Part shown: one piece after another, positions 42,121-50,585 of the stretch
How the letters are laid out: each line of letters begins with the position of its first letter
Numbering within the stretch: the first letter of the stretch is position 1
Assembly: GCF_009674535.1 (NCBI RefSeq)
Contig: NZ_WKJK01000003.1
Location: forward strand, 434,001-498,000
DNA from: Duganella guangzhouensis
GTDB lineage: Bacteria; Pseudomonadota; Gammaproteobacteria; Burkholderiales; Burkholderiaceae_D
Direction of reading: 5' to 3'
Length of the DNA stretch: 64,000 nt
Position numbers and translations under genes: made by a program
Notes under the pieces: model-generated
What the model was told of the DNA's origin: nothing
The model's input: only the letters and a program-made list of their open reading frames with translations
Database searches by the model: none

Positions 42121-43352
42121 GCTTGTCCTTTCTGAGTCTGTGGCTCGGCAATCGGTGGCGTGTCGCGGTCGAGGAATTTCAGCAAGGTGGTTCTGCTGAT
42201 GGCGCCGTGGAAGCTGCCGTCATCGGCCACCACCGGCACCGCGTATGGCAGCTGCGCCACCTGGCCGAACAGGCCCGCCACCGGATCGTTGGCATTGATC
42301 GACTGCACTTCCGGCAGGAAGGCATGCGCCAGGCCGAGCGGACCGCTGTGACCATCCAGCGCGTCGCGCAGCGAATCGGCCGAGACCAGGCCGAGGAACT
42401 TACGCTTGGGATCGACCACATAGGCATAGCTGCGGTCCTGCTCTTCCAGCATGGTCAGCGCCGCGCGCGCCCCGCGCGTGGGCGATTCCGACACCACGAT
42501 CTGGCTCTTGCGGGCGATATCGCTGGCCTTGAACACGGCCGCCGCATCGACACCGCGCACGAAGTTGCGCACGTAATCGTTGGCCGGCTTGCGCAGGATT
42601 TCTTCCGGCGTGCCAACTTGCACCACATGGCCATCCTTCATGATCGCGACGCGGTCGCCGATGCGCATGGCTTCATCCAGATCGTGCGAGATGAAGACGA
42701 TGGTGCGGCGCTTGATCTGCTGCAGGCGCAGGATTTCCGATTGCATTTCGGTACGCATGATCGGGTCTAGCGCGGAGAACGCCTCGTCCATCAGCAGGAT
42801 CGATGGATCGCAGGCCAGCGCGCGCGCCAGGCCGACACGCTGCTGCATGCCGCCCGACAGTTCATCGGGATAGCTGCCGGCATACGCGGCAAGCCCCACC
42901 TGCTCCAGCGCTTGCCGCGCCAGCGCGTGGCGCTCAGCTTTCGGCACGCCGGCCAGCTCCATGCCAAAGGCGGTGTTGTCGAGCACGGTCAGTTGCGGCA
43001 GCAGCGCGAACGACTGGAACACCATGCTGATGTCCTTGCGGCGCAAGGCGCGCAGCTGCGCGTCGGGCAGCGTATTGATGTCATTGCCGTCGATCAGAAT
43101 CCGGCCGTCGGTCGGTTCGATCAGACGATTCAGCATGCGCACCAGGGTCGATTTGCCGGAGCCGGACAAGCCCATGATGACGAACACTTCGCCTGCTTCA
43201 ATCGTGAAGGTGGCGTCAAACACGCCGATGGTGCATTCGGTTTGGGCCAGGATGTCTTGCTTGCTGGCGCCTTGGCGGACCAGGGCCAACGCTGCTTCGG
43301 GCTGATCGCCGAATACTTTGAAGACATGGTCGATGATGATTTGTTTAGCCAC
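42117..43352 (-). CDS. proV: glycine betaine/proline ABC transporter ATPase
   Basis: A 411-residue ATP-binding subunit. Walker [13 protein letters not shown] signature [15 protein letters not shown] and Walker [12 protein letters not shown], then two CBS domains (from about residue 280: [25 protein letters not shown]...), which sense ionic strength in OpuA-type proteins. The start is a GTG, with AAGGAG 9 bases upstream; the frame is open further 5' but with unconserved sequence. The ProV-specific N-terminal stretch [12 protein letters not shown] is present. First gene of proVWX. Confidence 0.93.
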   Translation of the reverse strand: MAKQIIIDHVFKVFGDQPEAALALVRQGASKQDILAQTECTIGVFDATFTIEAGEVFVIMGLSGSGKSTLVRMLNRLIEPTDGRILIDGNDINTLPDAQLRALRRKDISMVFQSFALLPQLTVLDNTAFGMELAGVPKAERHALARQALEQVGLAAYAGSYPDELSGGMQQRVGLARALACDPSILLMDEAFSALDPIMRTEMQSEILRLQQIKRRTIVFISHDLDEAMRIGDRVAIMKDGHVVQVGTPEEILRKPANDYVRNFVRGVDAAAVFKASDIARKSQIVVSESPTRGARAALTMLEEQDRSYAYVVDPKRKFLGLVSADSLRDALDGHSGPLGLAHAFLPEVQSINANDPVAGLFGQVAQLPYAVPVVADDGSFHGAISRTTLLKFLDRDTPPIAEPQTQKGQA

Positions 43353-43810
43353 GTTGTGGTTCTCCTTCGGTTTAGACGAATGGATGTAACCCTGGACCGT
43401 CGGCGATACAAGGGCGCAAAGGCGCACGCAAGCGACGAAAAAGGGACGAGACACGGGTGGATCGGCGGAGGTGGTGCCAATGTGCCGGAGTGTCAGATGC
43501 GTGCTGAAAGAGGCTGGGCGACAGGACTTTCAGCCACGCGGTGTGGGCGCAAGGCCCGATGAGGTGCTACTGAAGATGGTTGTTGTAAATCTGCGTCAAG
43601 TATAACTCAAAAAAACAACAAAGTCCAGTGGCATTCCAGAACGGAATGTGCTAGGTGGCAAAAGACTGTCTAGAATAGCAACGTCAATTTCCCGCCAGCG
43701 CCGATTCCGGCCTGCGCCAGCCACAGCGTCAATGTAGCAAGCCTGGGAATGGCTTGGTTCCCCGAACGTCGCATCTCGGGGCTTGCTCGCCCTGTGACTG
43801 GGACTGAATT
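43353..43810. other. intergenic region without a convincing gene
   Basis: A 458-base divergent gap between proV and the sigma factor gene. It should hold the proV promoter and the sigma gene promoter. It contains an inverted repeat CATTCC-AGAAC-GGAATG at 43632-43648, and a stretch of A/T around 43600-43620 (ACTCAAAAAAACAACAAAG). I could not assign a -35/-10 pair or see a Fur box. Possible antisense frames here have no support. Confidence 0.6.
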
Positions 43811-44302
43811 GTGATCACCCATTATTACCGAGAGTTGTTTAATTTTTGTCTGCGCAAAGTCAGGGATGCCGACGTCGCGGCCGATCTGGCGCAGGAGAGT
43901 TATGTGCGCGTGCTGGCCATGGAGCAGTCCGGGCGGCCCATCCTCGATCCGCGCGCGCTGCTGCGCAAGGTGGCGCTCCATCTGAAGATCGACATGGACC
44001 GCCGCGCCGAACTGCGGCGCCACGACGATATCGACGCCCTGACCGAACCCGACATGCCGGCGCAGCCGCCGCATCTGCAGCCGGACGCCGTGTATGCCGG
44101 CACACAGCTGGCCGAAGCCTATCTGCAGGCGATCGAGCAACTGCCGGCGCGCTGCCGCGAAGCGTTCAGCCTGTATGCCTTCGACGATCTGTCCAACAAG
44201 GAAATCGCACAACACATGGGCATCTCGCTGAGCATGGTTAATCAATATATCGGCCGGGGCAAGCTTGCCTGTGCCGCCTGCCGCGACGCCTACGAAGAAT
44301 GA
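43811..44302 (+). CDS. FecI-like ECF sigma factor
   Basis: A 163-residue sigma factor with region 2 (YYRELFNFCLRKVRDADVAADLAQESYVRVL) and region 4 (LPARCREAFSLYAFDDLSNKEIAQHMGISLSMVNQYIGRG) helix-turn-helix. It is the iron-uptake ECF group that works with FecR and a TonB receptor. The start is GTG 43811. The FecR gene overlaps its end by ATGA. It is expected to direct transcription of the receptor at 45499. Confidence 0.92.
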   Translation: MITHYYRELFNFCLRKVRDADVAADLAQESYVRVLAMEQSGRPILDPRALLRKVALHLKIDMDRRAELRRHDDIDALTEPDMPAQPPHLQPDAVYAGTQLAEAYLQAIEQLPARCREAFSLYAFDDLSNKEIAQHMGISLSMVNQYIGRGKLACAACRDAYEE

Positions 44303-45402
44303 AACCTCACTCCCTCTTCAGCCGCCGCGCCGCGCCGGCCTCCCCCGACCAGTTGGCCATGCGCGAGTCGGCTGACTATCTGCGCGCCAGCGCACCGGCC
44401 GATCTGGCCGCGCTGCAATGGCACGCTCTGTGTGAACAGGGGCTGGACGCCGTTGACGCCGCGCGCTTCCAGCAGTGGCTGGCGGCGGCGGCGGCGCATC
44501 AGGCAGCGTATTCCCGCCTCGACCAAAGTCTGCGCCTGCTGCGCAGCCTGCCGCCGGAACGCACCGCCCACCTGCGCCGAGGCCGCCCAGCGCCGTCGGC
44601 GCGGGCAGGCGGCGGCCGCATCCTCGACACCGTGGCCGGCTGGCTGGCCGCGACCGCGCGCCGCCCGGCCGCGCTCGCGCTGTGCTGCGTGGTGCTGCTA
44701 GCCGCCAGCGTCGGCGGCTGGCATTGGCTGCGGCAACCGCAGTTCGAACAGGCATACAGCGCGCCACGCGGTCAGCGTCTTGACGTCGTCCTGCCGGACG
44801 GCAGCCAGTTGGCGCTGGACACCGACACCCGCGTCACGGTCACGCTGTACCGCGACCGCCGCCTGGTGCGGCTGGCACAGGGCCAGGCCATGTTCAGCGT
44901 CGCGCGGGACCCGGCGCGGCCGTTCACGGTGCTGGCAGGTCCGGCCCGCGTGACCGTGCTCGGCACCCGCTTCGCGGTGCGCTGCCGCGCCTGCGATGGC
45001 GATGGCGACGGTGTTAGCGCGGCAACCGAGGTCGAGGTTGAGGAAGGCCGGGTCGGCGTGGCCGCCAACGCCGCCAGCACGCAGCTACAGGCTGGCCAGA
45101 CGATCCAGGTGTCCGCTGCGGGCCTCGGTCCGGTCGGCGCCATCAGCCCGGCTAGTGTCGCGCCCTGGCGCAAGGGGCTGATCCGCTTTTCCAATATCCC
45201 GCTGGCCGAGGCGCTGCGCGAGTTTGAACGCTATGCCCCGCTGACGCTGGTGGTGCGCGACCCCGAAGTAGCGCGGTTACGGGTAGGAGGCAGCTTCCGC
45301 TCTTCGGACCCGGCCGCATTCGCGCAAGCGCTGCCGCACATCCTGCCGGTGCGCCTGCTGCGGCGTGACGACGGCATGACCGAGGTGGTGCGCAAAAATT
45401 GA
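44299..45402 (+). CDS. FecR-like anti-sigma/sigma regulator
   Basis: A 367-residue single-pass inner-membrane protein. The N-terminal cytoplasmic domain has the FecR-type W-x-A-W-like segment (ALQWHALCEQGLDAVDAARFQQWLAA), a TM helix lies at about 130-150, and the periplasmic FecR domain includes PRGQRLDVVLPDGSQLALDTDTRV and VTVLGTRFAVR. The C-terminal STN-like tail (PLAEALREFERYAPLTLVVRDPEV) contacts the receptor. It carries the signal from receptor to sigma factor. Gene order sigma-FecR-receptor is conserved. Confidence 0.92.
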   Translation: MKPHSLFSRRAAPASPDQLAMRESADYLRASAPADLAALQWHALCEQGLDAVDAARFQQWLAAAAAHQAAYSRLDQSLRLLRSLPPERTAHLRRGRPAPSARAGGGRILDTVAGWLAATARRPAALALCCVVLLAASVGGWHWLRQPQFEQAYSAPRGQRLDVVLPDGSQLALDTDTRVTVTLYRDRRLVRLAQGQAMFSVARDPARPFTVLAGPARVTVLGTRFAVRCRACDGDGDGVSAATEVEVEEGRVGVAANAASTQLQAGQTIQVSAAGLGPVGAISPASVAPWRKGLIRFSNIPLAEALREFERYAPLTLVVRDPEVARLRVGGSFRSSDPAAFAQALPHILPVRLLRRDDGMTEVVRKN

Positions 45403-45447
45403 TGTGCTGGCCGGGGTGCACATTTTGGCCGGTCGTGCGTCTTGGAT

Positions 45448-45466
45448 AGTAATGAGATCGATTTTC
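45448..45466. promoter_or_regulatory. candidate Fur box before the FecA-like receptor
   Basis: A 19-base segment with TAATGAGAT and GATTTTC agrees with the Fur consensus at about 13 positions and lies 32 bases before the receptor ATG, in the 96-base gap after fecR. A weaker candidate than the one at 27851. Confidence 0.4.
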
Positions 45467-45498
45467 ATTCAACCACTATCCTTCAGGACCACACTTTT

Positions 45499-47880
45499 AT
45501 GCCGCACGCACTTCCCCGCTTTCCGCTCGCTCCCCTGTCGCTCGCCGTCGCGCTGGCGCTGACCACGCCGGCCTGGGTCCACGCCCAGAGTACGGGCCAG
45601 CCGCTGGGCGACGCCTTGAACGAATTCTCCAGCGTGAGCGGGATTCCGGTCGCGTTTCCCCCGGCGCTGGTGGCCGGCAAGACAGCGCCTGCCGTCACCG
45701 GCACGCTGACGCCGCAGCAGGCGCTGGCCCGGTTGCTGGCCGGCAGCGGTCTGGAAGCGCAGCAGCAAGGCGCCACCATCATCATCGTCCGCGCCGCCGA
45801 AAGCACGCTGCCGCTGGTCAGCGTGGCAGCCAGCGCGCTGCAGCCCGACGCGCTGCCGGCCGTTTATGCCGGCGGCCAGGTCGCCGACGGCAGCCGACTG
45901 GGATTGCTGGGCAACCGTGAGGTGCTCGACACCCCGTTCAGCGTCACCAGCTACACCGCCGAACTGATCGCCAACCAGCAGGCGGTCAGCGTGGCCGACG
46001 TCATGGCCAACGATCCGGCGGTGCGCACCGTGTCCTACGGTCTGACCAACGCGGCCGGCGCCGGCGATTCCTTCATGATCCGGGGCTTCTATGTGCAAAA
46101 CTCGGTGCTGTTCGACGGCATGTACGGCATCGCGCCGTCGCGCACCCTGCCGGTCGAAACCGCCGAGCGGGTGGAAGTGCTGAAAGGACCAAACGCGCTG
46201 CTGAATGGCATGGCACCCTACGACGCCTCCGGCGGCGCCATCAACCTGGTCCCGAAGCGCGCCGGCGACACGCCGCTGACGCGGCTGACGGCCAACTATA
46301 TTGGCGACGGTATCTTCGGCAGCCATCTGGATCTGAGCCGCCGTTTCGGCGAGCGGCAGCAATGGGGCGTGCGCGTCAACGGCGTCTATCGCAACGGCGA
46401 CACCAGCACCGACCATCAGAAGCTCGATTTACGCGCCTTCACCGTGGCCATCGATTACCGCGGCGAGCGTCTGCGGGCGTCGCTGGACGCCGGCCACCAG
46501 ACCATGAACAACCAGGCGCCGCAGGGCGCGGGCGGGCTCGGTTTTGCCGACGGCATCGCCATTCCGGCCGCGCCGGACGGCCGCCGCCAGACCGCGCAGG
46601 ACTGGGAATATGCCCATACCAAAAGCGATTACGCGCTCGGCAAGCTGGAATACGACTTGGCGCCGGCGTGGACCGTGTATGGGGCGGCCGGCTATAGCAA
46701 CAACCGCTTCACCTACCTGTCGACCGACATCTACGTCACCGACAGCGCTGGCAACGCTCAGGCCACGGCGTACTACTGGCCCGACTTCAACGACTATCGC
46801 AGTGTCCAGGGCGGCGCACGCGGCAGCGTGACCGTGGCCGGCCTCAAGCACCAGCTGAATCTGACCAGCGCCTACCTGAAGCGTGAGCACGGCTACACGG
46901 TTGACTACTACGGCATCCAGAGCTTCGATACCAATATCTACCATCCATCCTTCGTCGGCGCGCCGTCCCTGGCCGGCTTCGCCGCGGACGCGGCCAAGAC
47001 CGACCAGCTGGAACTCGGTTCCTACGCCATTTCCGACACCATCTCATCGACCGACGAGCGAATTGTCGTCACGCTCGGCGCGCGCCGCCAGAACATCAAG
47101 TACCTGACCTACGACTCCAGCAACGGCGCCGCCAGCGTCACCTATGACCAGGGCGCCACCACGCCGGTGCTGGCGGTGCTGTTCAAGCTGCGTCCCAATC
47201 TGTCGCTGTACGGTAACTATATCGAAGGCTTGAGCCAGGGCGACACCGCGCCGATCGGCACCACCAACGCCGGCCAGGTGTTCGCCCCCAAGGAGAGCAA
47301 GCAATACGAGCTGGGCGCCAAGGTCGACTTCGGCCGCTTCAGTGCCGCCGCCGCGCTGTTCCAGATCAGCCGTCCCAGCGGCCTGATCATCGCCAACAGC
47401 GATGGCAGCTCGACCTACAAGGTCGACGGCGAGCAGCGCAACCGTGGCCTGGAACTGACCTTCTTCGGCGAGCCGGCGCCGGGCCTGCGCGCGCTGGGCG
47501 GCGTAGTGATCACCGACGCCCGCCTGACTCACACAGACGGCGGCCTGTACGACGACAACTTGGCGCCCAACGTCTCGCGCCGCCAACTCAACCTGGGCAC
47601 CGAGTATGACTGGCCAGGCGTGGCCGGGCTGACCGTGACGGCGCGCCTGACCGCCACCAGCTCGCAGGTGATCGACCAGGACAACCAGCGCAGCATTCCC
47701 GGCTGGACCCGCTGGGATGCCGGCGCGCGCTACGCGACTGTGGCCTGGAGCCACCCGCTGACGCTGCGCGCCAGCGTCAGCAACCTGCTCGCGCGCACCT
47801 ACTGGGCCAGCGGCTCCGGCGCCTGGTTGTATCCGGCGCAACCACGCACCGTCGCACTGTCGGCCAGCATCGACTTTTAA
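45499..47880 (+). CDS. FecA-type TonB-dependent transducing siderophore receptor
   Basis: A 793-residue receptor with an extra N-terminal signalling (STN) domain after the signal peptide: PLGDALNEFSSVSGIPVAFPPALVAG...TPQQALARLLAGSGLEA (about 35-100). The plug follows (DTPFSVTSYTAELIANQQAVSVADVMANDPAVRTV, MIRGFYVQNSVLFDG) and the protein ends LSASIDF. STN contacts FecR, so this is a receptor-transducer for the sigma factor at 43811. The ligand is a ferric siderophore of unknown type. Start ATG 45499 gives the best signal sequence. Confidence 0.94.
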   Translation: MPHALPRFPLAPLSLAVALALTTPAWVHAQSTGQPLGDALNEFSSVSGIPVAFPPALVAGKTAPAVTGTLTPQQALARLLAGSGLEAQQQGATIIIVRAAESTLPLVSVAASALQPDALPAVYAGGQVADGSRLGLLGNREVLDTPFSVTSYTAELIANQQAVSVADVMANDPAVRTVSYGLTNAAGAGDSFMIRGFYVQNSVLFDGMYGIAPSRTLPVETAERVEVLKGPNALLNGMAPYDASGGAINLVPKRAGDTPLTRLTANYIGDGIFGSHLDLSRRFGERQQWGVRVNGVYRNGDTSTDHQKLDLRAFTVAIDYRGERLRASLDAGHQTMNNQAPQGAGGLGFADGIAIPAAPDGRRQTAQDWEYAHTKSDYALGKLEYDLAPAWTVYGAAGYSNNRFTYLSTDIYVTDSAGNAQATAYYWPDFNDYRSVQGGARGSVTVAGLKHQLNLTSAYLKREHGYTVDYYGIQSFDTNIYHPSFVGAPSLAGFAADAAKTDQLELGSYAISDTISSTDERIVVTLGARRQNIKYLTYDSSNGAASVTYDQGATTPVLAVLFKLRPNLSLYGNYIEGLSQGDTAPIGTTNAGQVFAPKESKQYELGAKVDFGRFSAAAALFQISRPSGLIIANSDGSSTYKVDGEQRNRGLELTFFGEPAPGLRALGGVVITDARLTHTDGGLYDDNLAPNVSRRQLNLGTEYDWPGVAGLTVTARLTATSSQVIDQDNQRSIPGWTRWDAGARYATVAWSHPLTLRASVSNLLARTYWASGSGAWLYPAQPRTVALSASIDF

Positions 47881-47897
47881 GGCCCGTTGGGGTAACA

Positions 47898-47918
47898 GCG
47901 CTCACCTCGCGCGAGCGC
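47898..47918. terminator. weak hairpin between convergent genes
   Basis: Arms GCGCTC and GAGCGC with a 9-base loop in the 46-base gap between the convergent genes ending at 47880 and 47927. No U-tract follows on either side, so intrinsic termination is uncertain. Confidence 0.3.
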
Positions 47919-47926
47919 GGTGAACA

Positions 47927-48667
47927 TCAGGCGGCCGGCGCCACCGATGCGCCCTTGATCTGGTGGCGCTCCAGCGCCTGCGCCACCAAGCCGCCGGCCT
48001 TCATCTGTTCGACGAACTGGCGCAGCACTTCGGCCGCCTGCTCGCCGCGCGCCTTGTGGATGCCCATCGCCTGCTGAATCACCATGAAGCGTTGATCCAG
48101 CAGGCGCAGGCCACCCAGCCGCTGCGCGTCCGCCTCCAGCTGCTGCTTGACGCCGGCCGCCACTTCCGCGCCCTGTTCAAGAAACACCTCGACCACCGTG
48201 GGCGAGCTGGGCGAACGCAGGATGCTGGCCTGTTTCAGCTCGCGCGTCAGGAACAGATCGTAGGCGCTGCCCTTGCCCACCACCACGCGGTTGCCCGCCA
48301 CGTCGACCTGCGCGTTGCTGGTTAGCGGCGCATCCTGTCTGACCAGGTAATAGCCCTCGATCAGCACATACGGCGCGGTGAACGCGATGTTCTGGCCGCG
48401 CACCGGATCGATGGCGAAGAAGCCGAAATCGGCCTTGCCCTGCTCCACCGCCTCCACCGACTTGCCGGCGGTATCGAATACCACCAATTCCAGTTCAATA
48501 CCCAGCACGCGCGCCAATTCACGCGCCAGGTCGACGGAGACGCCGCCCGGCTGGCCATCCGCGCCGGCATGCGCCAGAATCGGATTCCCCAAATTAATCG
48601 AAGCACGCAGCTTGCCGGTCGGCGCAAACGCCGCTCGCACAGAGGAAGAAATGGCGATAGTCATCAT
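47927..48667 (-). CDS. family 3 solute-binding protein without a signal peptide
   Basis: A 246-residue protein of the bacterial extracellular solute-binding family 3: LRASINLGNPILAH, SVDLARELARVLGIELELVVFDTAGKSVEAVEQGKADFGFFAIDPVRGQNIAFTAPYVLIEGYYLV, and the closing helix. These bind polar amino acids for ABC uptake. The N-terminus MMTIAISSSVRAAFAPTGKLRAS is not a signal peptide, so the product may be cytoplasmic, where relatives act as enzymes or sensors. No permease or ATPase gene lies nearby. It is divergent from another binding-protein-like gene at 48773. Confidence 0.8.
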   Translation of the reverse strand: MMTIAISSSVRAAFAPTGKLRASINLGNPILAHAGADGQPGGVSVDLARELARVLGIELELVVFDTAGKSVEAVEQGKADFGFFAIDPVRGQNIAFTAPYVLIEGYYLVRQDAPLTSNAQVDVAGNRVVVGKGSAYDLFLTRELKQASILRSPSSPTVVEVFLEQGAEVAAGVKQQLEADAQRLGGLRLLDQRFMVIQQAMGIHKARGEQAAEVLRQFVEQMKAGGLVAQALERHQIKGASVAPAA

Positions 48668-48772
48668 GGTCTCTCGGTTTTAAAAAAATCAGGATCGGGG
48701 GTCAACCGACAGGCTATCAGAATTCCTGGCTTGCTTAGGCTACAATCCTGTCTTTTCGCCGGAGTCGCGGAG

Positions 48773-49585
48773 ATGATTTTCAAGCTGCGATGTATTTGTT
48801 TTGTCGCTTGCACTATGTTTATGTCGGCGGCGATGCCGGCGTCCAGCGATGCGCCGCTTGAACTGCGTATCGCGGTGGTATCGGACGCACGTGCCGACTA
48901 CTTCGTGCGCCTGCTCGAAGAATCGTTGAAGCTGATTAAGCAGCCCTACCACCTCCAGTTCGTCAAGGACATTCCCGCGCGCCGCATGTGGTGGATGCTG
49001 GGCCGGGGCGACATCAATCTGTTCTACGGCATGCAATCGCCGGACAAGGATAACGATCCGCAACTGGTCCCGGTGCGTAACGCCTTGACCAATGGCTTGA
49101 TCGGCCAGCGCGTGTTGTTGATACGTCGCACCGACGCACCGGCCTTCGACCAGGTCCGATCCATCGCCGATTTAAAACGCACCGGACTCATCGCCGGATT
49201 CGGCGCCGGCTGGGGCGATACCAAAGTGTGGATGGCGGCGGATTTGCCGCTGTACCAGCACAACGCGCCGTGGAACACGATTTACGCCATGGTGGCGGCG
49301 GGAAACCGCCACGTCGACTATCTGCCGCGCGGCGTGATTGAGGTGCGGGAAGAGGCGCGCGCCCATCCCGAGCTGGTGGTGGAACCGCACCTGCTACTCG
49401 AATATCGCGCCGACTTCGGTTTCTATCTGAGCCCATCGGCCGCCCGCTATCGTCCCGTCATCGAACGCGCCTTGAAAGCCGCGGAAGCCAGCGGACTCAA
49501 GGCACGCCTGCTCGATGAAGCGTTCGGCGCCGACATCAGGGCGCTGAATCTGAACCACCGTGTGCGCCTGCGTCTTGCGGATTGA
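48773..49585 (+). CDS. periplasmic solute-binding-like protein
   Basis: A 270-residue exported protein with signal core LRCICFVACTMFMSAAMPASS. The mature part follows a binding-protein-like plan: LELRIAVVSDARADYFVRLLEESLK, RRMWWMLGRGDINLFYGMQSP, VRNALTNGLIGQRVLLIRR, and DLKRTGLIAGFGAGWGDTKVW. Such lone proteins without a transporter are frequent and often feed sensor systems. The start follows GCGGAG closely. No partner gene is evident. Confidence 0.8.
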   Translation: MIFKLRCICFVACTMFMSAAMPASSDAPLELRIAVVSDARADYFVRLLEESLKLIKQPYHLQFVKDIPARRMWWMLGRGDINLFYGMQSPDKDNDPQLVPVRNALTNGLIGQRVLLIRRTDAPAFDQVRSIADLKRTGLIAGFGAGWGDTKVWMAADLPLYQHNAPWNTIYAMVAAGNRHVDYLPRGVIEVREEARAHPELVVEPHLLLEYRADFGFYLSPSAARYRPVIERALKAAEASGLKARLLDEAFGADIRALNLNHRVRLRLAD

Positions 49586-49703
49586 TCATCTCGGACGACC
49601 ACGGCCCGCTTTGTTACTTGTCATAATATCGGCAGGTCGCGGTGGACACCGGCTGTCAACCTGATAAGGTGGTCTGATCTCAATCATCCGCCCAGGGGCT
49701 GCC

Positions 49704-50261
49704 ATGCAGAATCGCGAAAACGTCGCACTGGCGATCAAGGTCCGCACCGGCATCCTGATCGATACGGTCAATGGCGCTGCCGCCGCCTGGGCCTACATGA
49801 TGCATTACAAAGTGCCGCGCAAGGTGATGTTGCGCGTGTTGGCGGTCCCGGCCAAAAGGCGGACGACGGATGTCCGCCATCCCTTGACCGCAAAGGAAAC
49901 GCAGCGGCTAGGCAATCTGGCCCGCCTGCAGCAAGGTTACGCCGCCGAGCAGGACATGGCCGCTAATCTGGACGCCAGTGGAAAACAGTTTATCGTCGAT
50001 CGCGACAGCGCTAATTTCTTCCCGCTGCCCACCCTCAAGACCAAGAGCGCGGTCAAACTGCTACAGCCCGGCATGCGCTTGAAAATTGATGTGGTCAACA
50101 TCGACAATCCGTATGACTGCATTGAAGTCGACGCCTGGCTGGTGGAGAGTGAAGACGGGGTGTATTTCCGTTTTCAGGACGGTCCCGGCGGCAATCAAGT
50201 CAACCTCGGCCACGCAGATTACGTTCGGGTGGCGATCGAGGCCGCTCCCACCGCCGTGTAA
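49704..50261 (+). CDS. protein of unknown function, 185 aa
   Basis: A soluble 185-residue protein with no signal peptide or TM. Residues 1-60 (NVALAIKVRTGILIDTVNGAAAAWAYMMHYKVPRKVMLRVLAVPAKRR) look like a short helical, basic, DNA-binding-like region. The rest is beta-rich (MRLKIDVVNIDNPYDCIEVDAWLVESEDGVYFRFQDGPGG). I recognise no named domain. It lies 118 bases after the binding-protein gene and is followed by a convergent small HTH-like gene. Confidence 0.7.
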   Translation: MQNRENVALAIKVRTGILIDTVNGAAAAWAYMMHYKVPRKVMLRVLAVPAKRRTTDVRHPLTAKETQRLGNLARLQQGYAAEQDMAANLDASGKQFIVDRDSANFFPLPTLKTKSAVKLLQPGMRLKIDVVNIDNPYDCIEVDAWLVESEDGVYFRFQDGPGGNQVNLGHADYVRVAIEAAPTAV

Positions 50262-50278
50262 GCCACGATTAGCCAGGA

Positions 50279-50560
50279 TTAGCCGCGCTGTCGCACCGTC
50301 AGCACATCGGGGCCATGCGAGGACAGGCGAAACTTCTGGCGCCGGTCCCCCATCAACTGCCGCAGTTCCGGCAAACTGATGCCCGTCACCTCATGGATAC
50401 GCAGCAGCACCACGCCGCTGACTGGAAACTGGTGCTGCCGCATCTTGCGCAGCAGCGGCGCGGTCACCTGCAAGATGCGGCCGAGCTCGCGGTCACCGCG
50501 CAACTTGAGGTGCGCAATGGTGCGATCAAACAACTGGTCTGGATCATAGACGTGGCTCAT
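50279..50560 (-). CDS. small XRE-like helix-turn-helix protein
   Basis: A 93-residue protein. The segment LKLRGDRELGRILQVTAPLLRKMRQHQFPVSGVVLLRIHEVTGISLPELRQLMGDRR (about 19-75) has the five-helix spacing of a lambda-repressor-like HTH domain, and the tail is basic. It lies near the convergent gene ending at 50261 and just downstream of the tandem glycosyltransferase on the same strand (26 bases from its stop). It may regulate the neighbouring polysaccharide genes. Domain match is by eye. Confidence 0.6.
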   Translation of the reverse strand: MSHVYDPDQLFDRTIAHLKLRGDRELGRILQVTAPLLRKMRQHQFPVSGVVLLRIHEVTGISLPELRQLMGDRRQKFRLSSHGPDVLTVRQRG

Positions 50561-50585
50561 GGCGCAGGCCGGCAGGCACTTGCCG

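Noticed and set aside
43632..43648. CATTCC-N5-GGAATG inverted repeat in the proV/sigma gap
   Set aside because: No regulator with this specificity is known to me here and its position relative to promoters is unclear, so it is noted only within the intergenic entry.
43670..44245. Frame on the - strand across the sigma factor gene
   Set aside because: The + strand has clear sigma region 2 and 4 motifs and a coupled FecR gene; the opposite frame has no features.
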